Shown here: positions 9,267 to 19,737 of the stretch, in pieces
Layout of the letters: each line of letters opens with the position of its first letter
Position numbering within the stretch: position 1 is the stretch's first letter
From: Cymbomonas tetramitiformis
Taxonomy: Eukaryota; Chlorophyta; Pyramimonadophyceae; Pyramimonadales; Pyramimonadaceae
Direction of reading: 5' to 3'
Assembly (NCBI GenBank): GCA_001247695.2
Contig: LGRX02027682.1
Span: 1 to 64,000 of the forward strand
DNA length: 64,000 nucleotides
Program-made: the position numbers and the translations under genes
The notes under the pieces: model-generated
The model's database searches: none
What the model saw: only the letters and a program-made list of their open reading frames with translations
Told to the model about the DNA's origin: nothing

Positions 9267-12200
9267 CACAAATGATGTAAAACATGTCCCATAGGTTCAC
9301 TCGACCCCTGGGGGGGCTTGGAACCCCGTGGATCCGCCATATTTGGGGGAGGGGCTGGGGAACGATATCTCTATGACGGTTAGCCCCCACACGGGTGTGG
9401 GCAGGTCGGTACCACCGAGCTCACTGCTTGTGGCGGGCTCTAGCGCGACGTAGATGGCGAGGGGCAGGTGCCCACTTGCGAAGGACATAGAGTGGGAGGT
9501 GTGGAGTGAATTTGGGAGCAATGGCTTGCCCTGTGCCGCCCTAATTTTAGTGCAAAATGGTGTTATATAAGGTTGTCGAAAGTGGCCCCGTAGGGGGGGG
9601 GCTGGGGCTGATTGGTTGAGGTGACTAATCTGGCCGCATAGGCCGAATCACTTCGATTCAAGCGGCGTGTAAAGCATCCCAAGATGCTAGAGGGTTGCCG
9701 AAATAAAGTATTTGGGGTGGTTGTTGGGGGGGGCAAGGTGAGAGCTTAAATTCGAGGGCACATCTGAGGGCCTCGGTGTCACGCGTGAATGGTACCAAGG
9801 CTGCCAAAAACCCGAACGTCATAGAGATATCAGCTCCGGATTGAAAGTGGGAATCCTAGCGGCATGTGCATCACAAATGATGTAAAACATGTCCCAAAGG
9901 TTCACTCGACCCCTGGGGGGGCTTGTAACCCCGTGGATCCGCCATATTTGGGGGAGGGGCTGGGGAACGATATCTCTATGACGGTTAGCCCCCACACGGG
10001 TGTGGGCAGGTCGGTACCACCGAGTTGACTGCTTGTGGCGGGCTCTAGCGCGACGTAGATGGCAAGGGGCAGGTGCCCACTTGCGAAGGACATGAGGTGG
10101 GAGGTGTGGAGTGAATTTGGGAGCAAGGGCTTGCCCTGTGCCGCCCTAGTTTTTAGTGCAAACTGGTGTTATATAAGGTTGTCGAAAGTGGCCCTGTAGG
10201 GGGGGGCTGGGGCTGATTGGTTGAGGTGACTAATCTGGCCGCATAGGCCGAATCACTTCGATTCAAGCGGCGTGTAAAGCATCCCAAGATGCTAGAGGGT
10301 TGCCGAAATAAAGTATTTGGGGTGGTTGTTGGGAGAGAGGGGGGGCTAGGTGAGAGCTTAAATTCGAGGGCACATCTGAGGGCCTCGGTGTCACGCGTGA
10401 ATGGTACCAAGCGGCTGCCGAAAACCCGAACGTCATAGAGATATCAGCTCCGGATTGAAAGTGGGAATCCTGGCGGCATGTGCATCACAAATGATGTAAA
10501 ACATGTCCCAAAGGTTCACTCGACCCCTGGGGGGGCTTGGAACCCCGTGGATCCGCCATATTTGGGGGAGGGGCTGGGGAACGATATCTCTATGACGGTT
10601 AGCCCCCACACGGGTGTGGGCAGGTCGGTACCACCGAGCTCACTGCTTGTGGCGGGCTCTAGCGCGACGTAGATGGCGAGGGGCAGGTGCCCACTTGCGA
10701 AGGACATAGAGTGGGAGGTGTGGAGTGAATTTGGGAGCAAGGGCTTGCCCTGTGCCGCCCTAATTTTAGTGCAAAATGGTGTTATATAAGGTTGTCGAAA
10801 GTGGCCCCGTAGGGGGGGGGCTGGGGCTGATTGGTTGAGGTGACTAATCTGGCCGCATAGGCCGAATCACTTCGATTCAAGCGGCGTGTAAAGCATCCCA
10901 AGATGCTAGAGGGTTGCCGAAATAAAGTATTTGGGGTGGTTGTTGGGGGGGGGCAAGGTGAGAGCTTAAATTTGAGGGCACATCTGAGGGCCTCGGTGTC
11001 ACGCGTGAATGGTACCAAGGCTGCCAAAAACCCGAACGTCATAGAGATATCAGCTCCGGATTGAAAGTGGGAATCCTAGCGGCATGTGCATCACAAATGA
11101 TGTAAAACATGTCCCAAAGGTTCACTCGACCCCTGGGGGGGCTTGGAACCCCGTGGATCCGCCATATTTGGGGGAGGGGCTGGGCGGGAACGATATCTCT
11201 ATGACGGTTAGCCCCCACACGGGTGTGGGCAGGTCGGTACCACCGAGTTCACTGCATGTGGCGGGCTCTAGCGCGACGTAGATGGCAAGGGGCAGGTGCC
11301 CATTTGCGAAGGACATAAGGTGGGAGGTGTGGAGTGAATTTGGGAGCAAGGGCTTGCCCTGTGCCGCCCTAATTTTAGTGCAAAATGGTGTTATATAAGG
11401 TTGTCGAAAGTGGTCCCGTAGGGGGGGGCTGGGGCTGATTGGTTGAGGTGACTAATCTGGCCGCATAGGCCGAATCACTTCGATTCAAGCGGCGCGTAAA
11501 GCATCCCAAGATGATAGAGGGTTGCCGAAATAAAGTATTTGGGGTGGTTGTTGGGGGGGGGCAAGGTGAGAGCTTAAATTCGAGGGCACATCTGAGGGCC
11601 TCGCGGTGTCACGCGTGAATGGTACCAAGGCTGCCAAAAACCCGAACGTCATAGAGATAATATCAGCTCCGGATTGAAAGTGGGAATCCGAGCGGCATGT
11701 GCATCACAAATGATGTAAAATATGTCCCAAAGGTTCACTCGACCCCTGGGGGGGCTTGGAGCCCCGTGGATCCGCCATATTTGGGGGAGGGGCTGGGGTG
11801 CGATATCTCTATGACGGTTAGCCCCCACGCGGGTGTGGGCAGGTCGGTGCCACCGAGTTCACTGCTTGTGGCGGGCTCTAGCGCGACGTAGATGGCAAGG
11901 GGCAGGTGCCCACTTGCGAAGGACATAAGGTGGGAGGTGTGTAGTGAATTTGGGAGCAAGGGCTTGCCCTGTGCCGCCCTAATTTTAGTGCAAAATGGTG
12001 TTATATAAGGTTGTCGAAAGTGGTCCCGTAGGGGGGGGCTGGGGCTGATTGGTTGAGGTGACTAATCTGGCCGCATAGGCCGAATCCCTTCGATTCAAGC
12101 GGCGTGTAAAGCATCCCAAGATGATAGAGGGTTGCCGAAATAAAGTATTTGGGGTGGTTGTTGGGGGGGGGCAAGGTGAGAGCTTAAATTCGAGGGCACA

Positions 12201-13087
12201 TCTGAGGGCCTCGGTGTCACGCGTGAATGGTACCAAGGCTGCCAAAAACCCGAACGTCATAGAGATATCAGCTCCGGATTGAAAGTGGGAATCCTAGCGG
12301 CATGTGCATCACAAATGATGTAAAAACATGTCCCAAAGGTTCACTCGACCCCTGGGGGGGCTTGGAACCCCGTGGATCCGCCATATTTGGGGGAGGGGCT
12401 GGGGAACGATATCTCTATGACGGTTAGCCCCCACACGGGTGTGGGCAGGTCGGTACCACCGAGTTCACTGCTTGTGGCGGGCTCTGGCGCGACGTAGATG
12501 GCAAGGGGCAGGTGCCCACTTGCGAAGGACATACGGTGGGAGGTGTGGAGTGAATTTGGGAGCAAGGGCTTGCCCTGTGCCGCCCTAGTTTTAGTGCAAA
12601 ATGGTGTTATATAAGGTTGTCGAAAGTGGTCCCGTAGGGGGGGGGCTGGGGCTGATTGGTTGAGGTGACTAATCTGGCCGCATAGGCCGAATCAATTCAA
12701 GCGGCGACGTAGATGGCAAGGGGCAGGTGCCCGCTTGCGGAGGACATAAGGTGGGAGGTGTGGAGTGAATTTGGGAGCAAGGGCTTGCCCTGTGCCGCCC
12801 TAATTTTAGTGCAAAATGGTGTTATATAAGGTTGTCGAAAGTGGTCCCGTAGGGGGGGGCTGGGGCTGATTGGTTGAGGTGACTAATCTGGCCGCATAGG
12901 CCGAATCACTTCGATTCAAGCGGCGTGTAAAGCATCCCAAGATGATAGAGGGTTGCCGAAATAAAGTATTTGGGGTGGTTGTTGGGGGGGGGGCAAGGTG
13001 AGAGCTTAAATTCGAGGGCACATCTGAGGGCCTCGGTGTCACGCGTGAATGGTACCAAGGCTGGCAAAAACCCGAACGTCATAGAGT
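9263..13087. repeat. 605-bp tandem satellite, block 3 (right end of array)
   Basis: About six units of 605-613 bp, with unit starts near 9707, 10313, 10927, 11534, 12146 and 12967. Divergence rises toward the right end, with small indels, and one unit carries an extra partial duplication (about 12695-12805) that repeats gcgacgtagatggcaagggg. The array stops abruptly at 13087 after the tract cgaacgtcatagag. Confidence 0.93.
12695..12805 (+). repeat. Partial within-unit duplication
   Basis: After gaatcaattcaagcggc the sequence jumps back to gacgtagatggcaaggggca, copying about 320 bp of the unit a second time. Unequal exchange at the array edge would do this. Confidence 0.75.
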
Positions 13088-13449
13088 TAAATGTGCTTTA
13101 CACGTGCCCATCGGCTTCAAAATGTAATGTATACTTATATAGTAATTGTCTTTCCATCATGCATTGTCTCTCGTCTTCCTAGTGTGCTCTATTTCAAGTG
13201 CATCATCGATGACTTTCTGGTCCAGAAAGTACACATTTGGCACCTGGCGCCCCTTTCCCCCACGGCTGCGGCAAGGGAGCATGTCAATCTTGATTTGCAA
13301 GACCAAGTGAGATAACATACACATATTGGAGCAAGAAAATCGTCGGAAGTGATAGCAATAGCTCACTTGGTGGCATTTAGAAAGCATTATTTTAAGCAGC
13401 AAACCCTGTCGTATTCTATAGAAAACTGCAAAAAAACACTTGAGGTATG
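13088..13449. other. Non-coding spacer
   Basis: No gene recognised between the satellite edge and the palindrome. The base composition is more AT-rich than the satellite. Confidence 0.6.
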
Positions 13450-13745
13450 CGTTCATAGAATGCGAACTGCTATAGGTATTCACGTTCTGAAAAGTGCGTA
13501 TTTTTTTCAGCTCAATTGTAGTTTGATGCAATAATCCCTAAAACTCGAATCGAAATTTTGAAGTCGTGACATCGATTGCAAAACGGTGACGAAAGCGTCA
13601 CTTTCGTCACCGTTTTGCGATCGATGTCAATGATCCAATTCTCCGATTCGAGTTCTCGGGTGTTTTGCGACGAACTGGAATTGAGCTGAAAAAAAAATAC
13701 GCAATTTTCAGATCCTAAATACCTGTGACGGTTCCCATGCTATGA
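13450..13745. repeat. About 300-bp imperfect palindrome
   Basis: Two arms of about 145 nt centre near 13597. The innermost 17 bp, GCAAAACGGTGACGAAA, pair perfectly with TTTCGTCACCGTTTTGC across a 7-nt loop. Further out, ctcaattgtag pairs with a copy near 13676, and the outer arms (tatgcgttcatagaatgcg) have a diverged partner near 13725-13745. It could be a foldback element or a MITE. No ORF spans it. Confidence 0.85.
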
Positions 13746-15047
13746 ACCCAAACCCAAACCCTAACTTGTTTTTGGCCGAAAAGTGACGTTTCTGGACCCT
13801 CCGTACGTGCAAAGGCCCTTGGGCGAGCCGGTGACAACAAATCCTCCTTGTTGCTAATGTATGTGTCCTTCGCAGCGTGGTAGCTCAGCTTCAAATGTGC
13901 AATTGTCTACGCGGATAATTGTATGGTTACAATACACGCTACTCGATGTTTCCGTCGTTTATGAGCTAAGTTGAGAAACTTTAATACGAGGAAGTATACC
14001 CAACCTTTTTCGCTCGTTGTATTGCCCCCTTTGGTGATTGTAACAGCGTCACTGTCAACAATTTATATGATTCAACACTGTAGTGTCACATACGATAGTC
14101 GCGTTTATAAAGACCCGTCACAAAGTCGCGTTTTTATACTTATAGCGATGTGTCACATGTAGTGGGTTTGTAGTCAGAAGTGTGAAGTCACTCCATGCGA
14201 CAACGACAGCGGCAATCGAAGTTCAAGCAGACTTCTCTCGGGTTGTCCCTCGCACGCGAGACGCGACGGCAACCGAGCGGCAGCGGCATCCGGCATCCCG
14301 GCAGCGACGGTGGAGTTTATACGAGTTTGCTCCTTCGCCCGGGATTATAAAATAAAACGGGATATTATTATTAATATTATTATTATTATTAAAATAAACT
14401 GCGAGTTTCTCGAGCCTCGGGAATCGAGCTGGCCGCTCGGCGCTCGCGTGACCGCGGCGAGGGAAACTGAGGTTTCCTCGTCTCGGCCGGAGTTAAGAGG
14501 GGCGGACAACCGCCTTCCTCTTCCTCTGCCGTTCGTCTCTCTTCTGAGACTGGTAGATTTTCTGTTGACTTTTCAGTGCCATTTTTATCTTATTTATTTT
14601 CATTAGTCAGGAAGTCGCATCGGACAGGTCACCACAGGCCCTTGACCCCACAAGGCCCCGTAGCCCGGTGCAGGAGAATGTTCATGTCGCGGGCACCAGT
14701 ACCCAGAGTGAGAGCCAACGTGACGGACATCGCACGAGCTCGACCCCTGGGCCAGCACACCAACACTCCCCGCGGAGCGGCCAGCGCAGGAGGAGGTCTC
14801 CGAGCCCCGGGGAGGGAACCCAGCGTCCTGGGGCCGCTTACAACGAGCGCACGGGCCAGGGAGCAGCCCGTACAGCAAGTGCGCGACCGAGGCACGACGA
14901 GATGATGGAGGAGAGGAGGAGGGATGCAGTGCTGCCGCCTTTTCCGTCGGGCACCGGGCCCGCTGCAGCCCGGCGAGCCCACTACTGAGCAGTAGCCCCG
15001 GCCTTGGGCCGGGCGCACAGCCCACCGCAAGATGGTGGGCGAGGCAC
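13746..15047. other. Non-coding or undetermined stretch left of the Ty3-like element
   Basis: Begins with a short aacccaaacccaaaccctaac tract and has an ATT-rich microsatellite at 14367-14395. No copy of the 615-bp LTR seen at 22166 was found here, so the left edge of the retrotransposon is not located. From about 14630 the GC content rises and several overlapping frames stay open, none with a recognisable domain. Confidence 0.55.
14367..14395. repeat. ATT microsatellite
   Basis: Short run of (att)n: tattattaatattattatta. Confidence 0.8.
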
Positions 15048-15929
15048 ATGCAGGCGTGCTTCCTCCTCACGGGGGCACTCGTGCGCTTGCGATGGCCGCA
15101 GCTGCCTCGCTTGGCAGTGATAGTAATATGGGCGGCCCTGGAGGTCATGAGGTGCCTTGGGGAAATGGCAGCGCTCTGGGTGTGTCATTCCAGCCTGGCT
15201 CGCAGAGCCATGGCACGCACATTGTGGGCTATGCATACAGCTCCGCACCAACGGTGGACACATCGCAGCCTACATCTTCACGCACTATTGGAGTTGGCAA
15301 GGCACTCGCTGCTGCTGTGCATTGTGGCCTGGCAGGTTGCTGGGATTCACCATGCCCGGCACGGGCTGTGGCACGTACCTTTGCTCCGGCTTGGGCTCGT
15401 CGTTTTCGCCATGCACTTCGGAGTGGCAGTCGTTCCACTGGGGCACGTCTTGGTGGTGGCCATCCACGTTGGCAGCCATGGGCTTCTGGGCGCCCGCATG
15501 ACGTGCGACGAGCGTGGGCTCACCGCGCTTCGAACTCAAGTGAGTCGCGCGCTTGCGGTAGCGCAGCGGGTCTCTGCGGCAGGTCCAGCCACACTGGCGG
15601 CCATCCCACGCCGCATGCTGAAGCCACGCTTTGCAGCCCGACTTCAGCGCCTGCAGCGCACGGTCACTTGCTACCGGGTTGCCCATTTCGCCTACGTAGT
15701 GTTGGTCTTGGCACTGGTGATCTTCGTCAGCGCAGGAGGAGGCTTGGGCCGTATGCACGGGGGGTGGAGGATGCTGACTTGCATACTAACCCTGCACTCT
15801 GCAGCTAAACCTTTGGGAGCCAGCAGAATTTTAAAACTTTTGTTGCTGCTTGCCGCGGCCGCCTGGGTGGCCGCCGTGGCTCCAGGAGGGTTGCGGGGTC
15901 TGCCTGCCATGCATGGGTCCGGTTCCTGA
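15048..15929 (+). CDS. Hydrophobic ORF upstream of the reverse transcriptase
   Basis: I do not recognise this 293-residue frame. It has five or six hydrophobic stretches long enough to span a membrane: about residues 20-45 (RLAVIVIWAALEV), 75-100, 108-150 (possibly two), 210-230 (FAYVVLVLALVIFV) and 262-282 (ILKLLLLLAAAAWVAAV). It is in the same frame as the reverse transcriptase segment, separated from it by one TGA at 15927, so it may be the N-terminal part of the same polyprotein. It could instead be a chance open frame in GC-rich DNA; another frame (15032-15808) is open over the same stretch. The role is unknown. Confidence 0.35.
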   Translation: MQACFLLTGALVRLRWPQLPRLAVIVIWAALEVMRCLGEMAALWVCHSSLARRAMARTLWAMHTAPHQRWTHRSLHLHALLELARHSLLLCIVAWQVAGIHHARHGLWHVPLLRLGLVVFAMHFGVAVVPLGHVLVVAIHVGSHGLLGARMTCDERGLTALRTQVSRALAVAQRVSAAGPATLAAIPRRMLKPRFAARLQRLQRTVTCYRVAHFAYVVLVLALVIFVSAGGGLGRMHGGWRMLTCILTLHSAAKPLGASRILKLLLLLAAAAWVAAVAPGGLRGLPAMHGSGS

Positions 15930-15983
15930 CCGGTTGCGAAGTTCCTCCAGAACCACCTGGGACGACCAGAGATCCTCGCGCCA

Positions 15984-16793
15984 GTGGGACACTGGGTGGG
16001 AGGCCATGGTGGCGGAGCGAGACGAGGTACTCCCACACACAGTGCTGGACACGCTACAGCCAGGGGGACCACGAGAGTCACCAAGGACGAGGCCGCGTGG
16101 TTGGACACGGAGCTCAATGCCACCTTTGGAGGACACCCTGAGTTCACCGAGGAGAACTGGGAAGAGATGCGCAACGTGGTGAGGAGGTGCAGCTATTGCT
16201 TCGCCAACAGGCCGCAGGACATCAAGGGCTACCATGGAGGGGCAGCGCATGCAGCTTTCGCCATCCCGTTCAAGGACGAGACCAAGGTGGCTTACCAGCG
16301 ACCGAGGAAGTACAGCCCGGGAGAGCAGGAGATCATCGACCTGCACTGCAAGGAGCTATTGGAGTATGGCTTCATCGAGCCAGCTTCGCAACACTGTCGA
16401 CACGCCAGCAACGTGGTGGTCGCAGGGAAGAAAGACCATGAGACTGGACAGTGGACTTCTACACGCTTCTGCGTCGACCTCCGGAACACGAACCAGTTGT
16501 CGCTGAAGGACAACACGCTGCCACACAGACCAGAGGAGCTCTATCAGCGCGTGGCCAAGGCCAAGTTCAAGACAACTCTGGACGCGAGCAAGGCCTTTCA
16601 CCAGATTCACATGCATGACCACCGAAGAGGACAGGGACAAGACGGCGTTCTGGTGGGGCAATCAGCTCTATCGTTACACTTCCATGCCATTTGGAGCAGC
16701 TGGAGCGACCGCCGCATTCATCAGGATCATGGACTACGAGCTGCGTCACCGTGCAACATTGCACGGTGGCGTACGTTGACGACGTGTGCATAA
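15984..16793 (+). pseudogene. Reverse transcriptase, N-terminal half (Ty3-like, frameshifted)
   Basis: The recognisable part begins around TKDEAAWLDTELNATFG and runs through the fingers and first palm motifs: EYGFIEPASQ, RFCVDLRNTNQLSLKDN and KTTLDASKAFHQIHM, where Asp of LDASKAF is the first catalytic aspartate. After HMHD the true frame moves to +1 (from about 16615: KTAFWWGNQLYRYTSMPFG), apparently through a short ATGC duplication. It shifts again at about 16750, just before the YVDD box. The terminal 50 residues of this frame are out-of-frame read-through. As it stands the polymerase cannot be made in one piece without frameshifting. Confidence 0.85.
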
Positions 16794-17785
16794 TATACTC
16801 AGACACCGCTGAGCAGCACATCAAGGATGTAGAGGCCGTGCTTCGCACCTTGGGGGACGCAGGGATCCGACTGCACTCAGGCAAATCAACCTTCGGGGCA
16901 GCCACCGTGGACTTCTTCTTGGGCTACCGAATTGGCCACAACACCATCGGTGCGCAGGACATCAAGTGCAAGGCCATCCAAGAATTGCCCAAGCCTGAGG
17001 ACAAGACTGGAGTGCGCTCCATTCTCGGGCTCATGAACTACTACAAGGGCTTGGTGAGTGAGCCCATGGGACCCAATTACTCAGAGATGGCTCGACCGCT
17101 GAACGACCTGCTCAGAAAGGAAGTAGTGGACGTCAAGGAAGCTTGGGGGAAGGATCAGGACCGAGCGCTCCAAGCACTGAAGGACGCTCTCTGCTCGGGG
17201 AGGTGTTTGAAGCCCATCGACTATAGCAAGTCCATCTTCCTCTACACGGACTGGAGCAACCATGGCATTGGCGCAGTGTTGGGCCAAAAGGATGAGCAAG
17301 GCGTGGAGCACATCTGCGTGGTGATCAGCCGCTCGCTGTCAAAAACTGAGAGACAGTATGCGAGCTTTCAGGGTGAGATGCTGGCAGTGGTGTGGGCAAT
17401 CCGCACTCTGCGCCAATATCTGCATGGGGTGCACTTCACGCTGGTCACCGACCATTCACCGCTCACGACCCTCATGGAGAAAGGGGACCTGCAGGGTCAA
17501 CACCTGCGCTGGGCCATCAGTCTGCAAGAGTTTGGGTTCACGGTCCAGTATCGACCAGGGCCAAAGAACGAGAACGCGGACGTGCCTTCCAGGTACCCGC
17601 TGCCCAGCACAGCAGATGAGACTGGTGCCCGCCTGGACCGGGAAGGTGACTGTGCGCGGGAAGCGGGGTGCGCCGAGAGGCAGGCGCGTTGTTTCGCAGA
17701 CACCATCTGCTTAGTTAGAGGTGACCAGGGAGCCACCGCTTGGCCCAGAAGCGAACCCAGAGGCGCAAATGGCCAACTACTGTGA
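16691..17785 (+). pseudogene. Reverse transcriptase C-terminal half and RNase H
   Basis: The catalytic YVDD box (TVAYVDDVCIIYSD) opens the in-frame part near 16765. Thumb and connection motifs follow: FLGYRIGHNTIG, then RSILGLMNYYKGLV, which is the usual gypsy 'fLG...YYR' region. RNase H begins near residue 180 with LYTDWSNHGIGAVLGQ, then Glu in FQGEMLAVVWA and Asp in LVTDHSPL, and ends in the tether-like NENADVPSRYP. The first 25 residues are out of frame. RNase H of this kind degrades the RNA template strand. The frame stops at 17785, overlapping the methyltransferase frame that starts upstream at about 17715. Confidence 0.88.
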
Positions 17786-18815
17786 GAAGATGGTCAGGGA
17801 GCAGCTGGGGACCAGTGCAGTCCACCGACTGTTTGATGTGCACTACCAAGAGGAGTTGGAGTGCAGCAGGGGTGTCATTTTTGATACTGACCACCCAGAG
17901 GTGGCCAGGTGTTCCGGCAGATTGATGCGAGTCGCATGGGATGCCCTCAGCAAGGTACAGCCGGTCAGAGGCATGCATTCTGGAGGCTCCCCAGCGGTCT
18001 GCAGCGACGAGACCATGGAGGGTGGCAAGCTGAGGGTGCCTAATAAGAAGATCGATACGAGGGTGGTCGACAGGAGCTTCTTTCAGGAAGCCAGAGAAGA
18101 AGGCGTGGTTTGCTACGAGCCCTGTGGGGGTCTATGTGCTGGGTTGGAGATGCTCTTGCGCTGCGGCGTCAAGGTCAACACGTACCTCTACCAGGACATC
18201 TCAGCGTCCAGCCAGACGGTAGCAAGGGCGAGGTGCATGGCGCTCGGTCGCCGACATCCTGACCTGTTTCACGCAGGGGCTGTTCACCTAGCGCAGCTGC
18301 CCACCAACATCGAGGACACTAGCCTTATTGACCTCGTCCATGCAGGAGCATTGAGTGGAGACCAGTGGGTCATGGTGTGTGGATATCCATGTCAGGACCT
18401 ATCACCAGCAGGCAAGCTAGCAGGTTTGGAGGGCAAGCACAGCAGGCTGTTCTACCAGGCAGTGCGAATCCTTTCGACGCTGCAACAGCTGCAGCCTCAG
18501 CGACCGCCAGCGTACGTGCTGGAGAGCGTCTCTCCACTGTCGCACCGAGAGAACTCGAAGATCAGAAAGGAGGTGTTCCCTATCATCAACAACGTGGTGG
18601 GCCAGCCGGTATCCTTTGACCCAGCGCGCGCAGGATCATATGCGCACCGCCTACGAGCATACTGGAGCAATCTATTCCAGAATCACCAGTTCAATCTGGT
18701 GATGGAGGGGGTGGACAGGCCACCAGACAGATACGTGAGTGATATATATCCTGCAACGAGGCTGGAAGCCGCGCAAGGTAGTCACTGGGGACAGGAAGCC
18801 CCACTACGCCGCTAA
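17721..18815 (+). CDS. DNA cytosine-5 methyltransferase, catalytic part
   Basis: Predicted to transfer a methyl group from S-adenosylmethionine to C5 of cytosine. In order: a motif-I-like CGGLCAGLEMLLRCG (cofactor site), YLYQDIS (acidic residue of motif II), motif IV GYPCQDLSPAGKLAGLEG with the catalytic Cys in PCQ, and a motif-VI-like VLESVSPLS (ENV-type Glu). The serine two residues after Gln, followed by AGK, matches Dnmt-type PCQxxSxAG. It sits between RNase H and integrase in a retrotransposon, so it was captured by the element and is not a host gene. After YVSDIY (about 18745, inside a TATATATA run) the sequence moves to the next frame. The last 25 residues here are probably out of frame. 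Which Dnmt family it belongs to is undetermined. Confidence 0.85.
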   Translation: MTREPPLGPEANPEAQMANYCEKMVREQLGTSAVHRLFDVHYQEELECSRGVIFDTDHPEVARCSGRLMRVAWDALSKVQPVRGMHSGGSPAVCSDETMEGGKLRVPNKKIDTRVVDRSFFQEAREEGVVCYEPCGGLCAGLEMLLRCGVKVNTYLYQDISASSQTVARARCMALGRRHPDLFHAGAVHLAQLPTNIEDTSLIDLVHAGALSGDQWVMVCGYPCQDLSPAGKLAGLEGKHSRLFYQAVRILSTLQQLQPQRPPAYVLESVSPLSHRENSKIRKEVFPIINNVVGQPVSFDPARAGSYAHRLRAYWSNLFQNHQFNLVMEGVDRPPDRYVSDIYPATRLEAAQGSHWGQEAPLRR

Positions 18816-19737
18816 CGTTGTGGGAGAACCCATGCGGGTGCTGCCAACCATCTTGGCGACGCAGAACTCCCGAGCCTTTCGTGCACCTCGTGCAGGTACG
18901 GTGGTATGGAAAGATGACGTCGAGGAGAAGGGGGAGACCAGAGAGGTCAACCTGGACGAGAAGGCCATTGCCATGGGATACAGCGCAAGTGAATTGCGCA
19001 TGGCTCGGGGCATGAAAGATGAAGAGTTGGCAGGGATACTCGGTCTCACCATGGATCGCAGAGCTATGGAGCTGCTGTACGCAGTTGCGGAGGTCAGTAC
19101 GACCAAGCTGCCAAAGAGTCAGGAGAGTGAGGAGGAGGAGCATGGCGCGCTAGCTGCCATCCCCATCGTGGGGTCCGCCAAGGTGACAACCGCTTCGGAA
19201 TTGGCACCGGAGCCGGTGCAAGCGCAGCTGGCAGAGTGGGTCACCAGATCCAGTGACTACACTCAGCAAGTTGCCCGACGCCTTAGTCACCAGGACTGGG
19301 AGGAGCGACTGCAACACATGTGCAGTCAAGGGCAGAAAGGCACGCAAGGACTGGGCATAGCGGATGCAGTCCCACGTCGCCGACAATGGAAGCTTGCCTC
19401 CATGGAGCTCGCGGGCTATAAGGCGCGTCACCGCCAAGCCTTCTCAAGGCCTGGAGACAAACCTGTGGAAGTGAACTCAGCGCCAGAATGGGCACCAGTG
19501 GCGAAGGAGAAAGAAATGAGGTTGCCCAGGTTGCCAGACACGACAAGACTGGTCGCCATGGTGGCTAGTGTGACCCAACAAGAGTCCCTTCGGGAGAAGT
19601 ACGTACCCGGACATACACGAGGACAAACTATGCCTCGCGTGGATAAAGACTGGAGAGAACTCGAAGGTCCCCAAGGAGGAGTACCACAGAGTCAGGAAGA
19701 GGGCGGCTCGTCATCGGTGGGACGAGCTCATGGGTGA
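18739..19737 (+). CDS. C-terminal part of the methyltransferase and linker to integrase
   Basis: Continuation of the methyltransferase in the +1 frame. Residues from about 5 on, GWKPRKVVTGDRKPHYAAN, then MRVLPTILATQNSRAFRA, match the motif IX-X region of Dnmt-type enzymes, where LPTxxA is typical. MGYSASELRMARGMKDEEL with TMDRRAMELLYA resembles the closing helix and motif X. The remaining 220 residues or so are a charged linker without a domain I recognise. The end of this frame (from about 19670) overlaps the start of the integrase frame, where KEEYHRVRKRAARHRWDEL continues one base out of register. Confidence 0.75.
   Translation: MIYILQRGWKPRKVVTGDRKPHYAANVVGEPMRVLPTILATQNSRAFRAPRAGTVVWKDDVEEKGETREVNLDEKAIAMGYSASELRMARGMKDEELAGILGLTMDRRAMELLYAVAEVSTTKLPKSQESEEEEHGALAAIPIVGSAKVTTASELAPEPVQAQLAEWVTRSSDYTQQVARRLSHQDWEERLQHMCSQGQKGTQGLGIADAVPRRRQWKLASMELAGYKARHRQAFSRPGDKPVEVNSAPEWAPVAKEKEMRLPRLPDTTRLVAMVASVTQQESLREKYVPGHTRGQTMPRVDKDWRELEGPQGGVPQSQEEGGSSSVGRAHG

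Noticed and set aside
159..12565. Recurring 64-, 74- and 91-residue ORFs, one set per satellite unit
   Set aside because: They are identical because the 605-bp DNA unit is copied; frames break in some units and no domain is visible.
13746..13768. aacccaaacccaaaccctaac as an interstitial telomere
   Set aside because: Too short and irregular for a (TTTAGGG)n tract.
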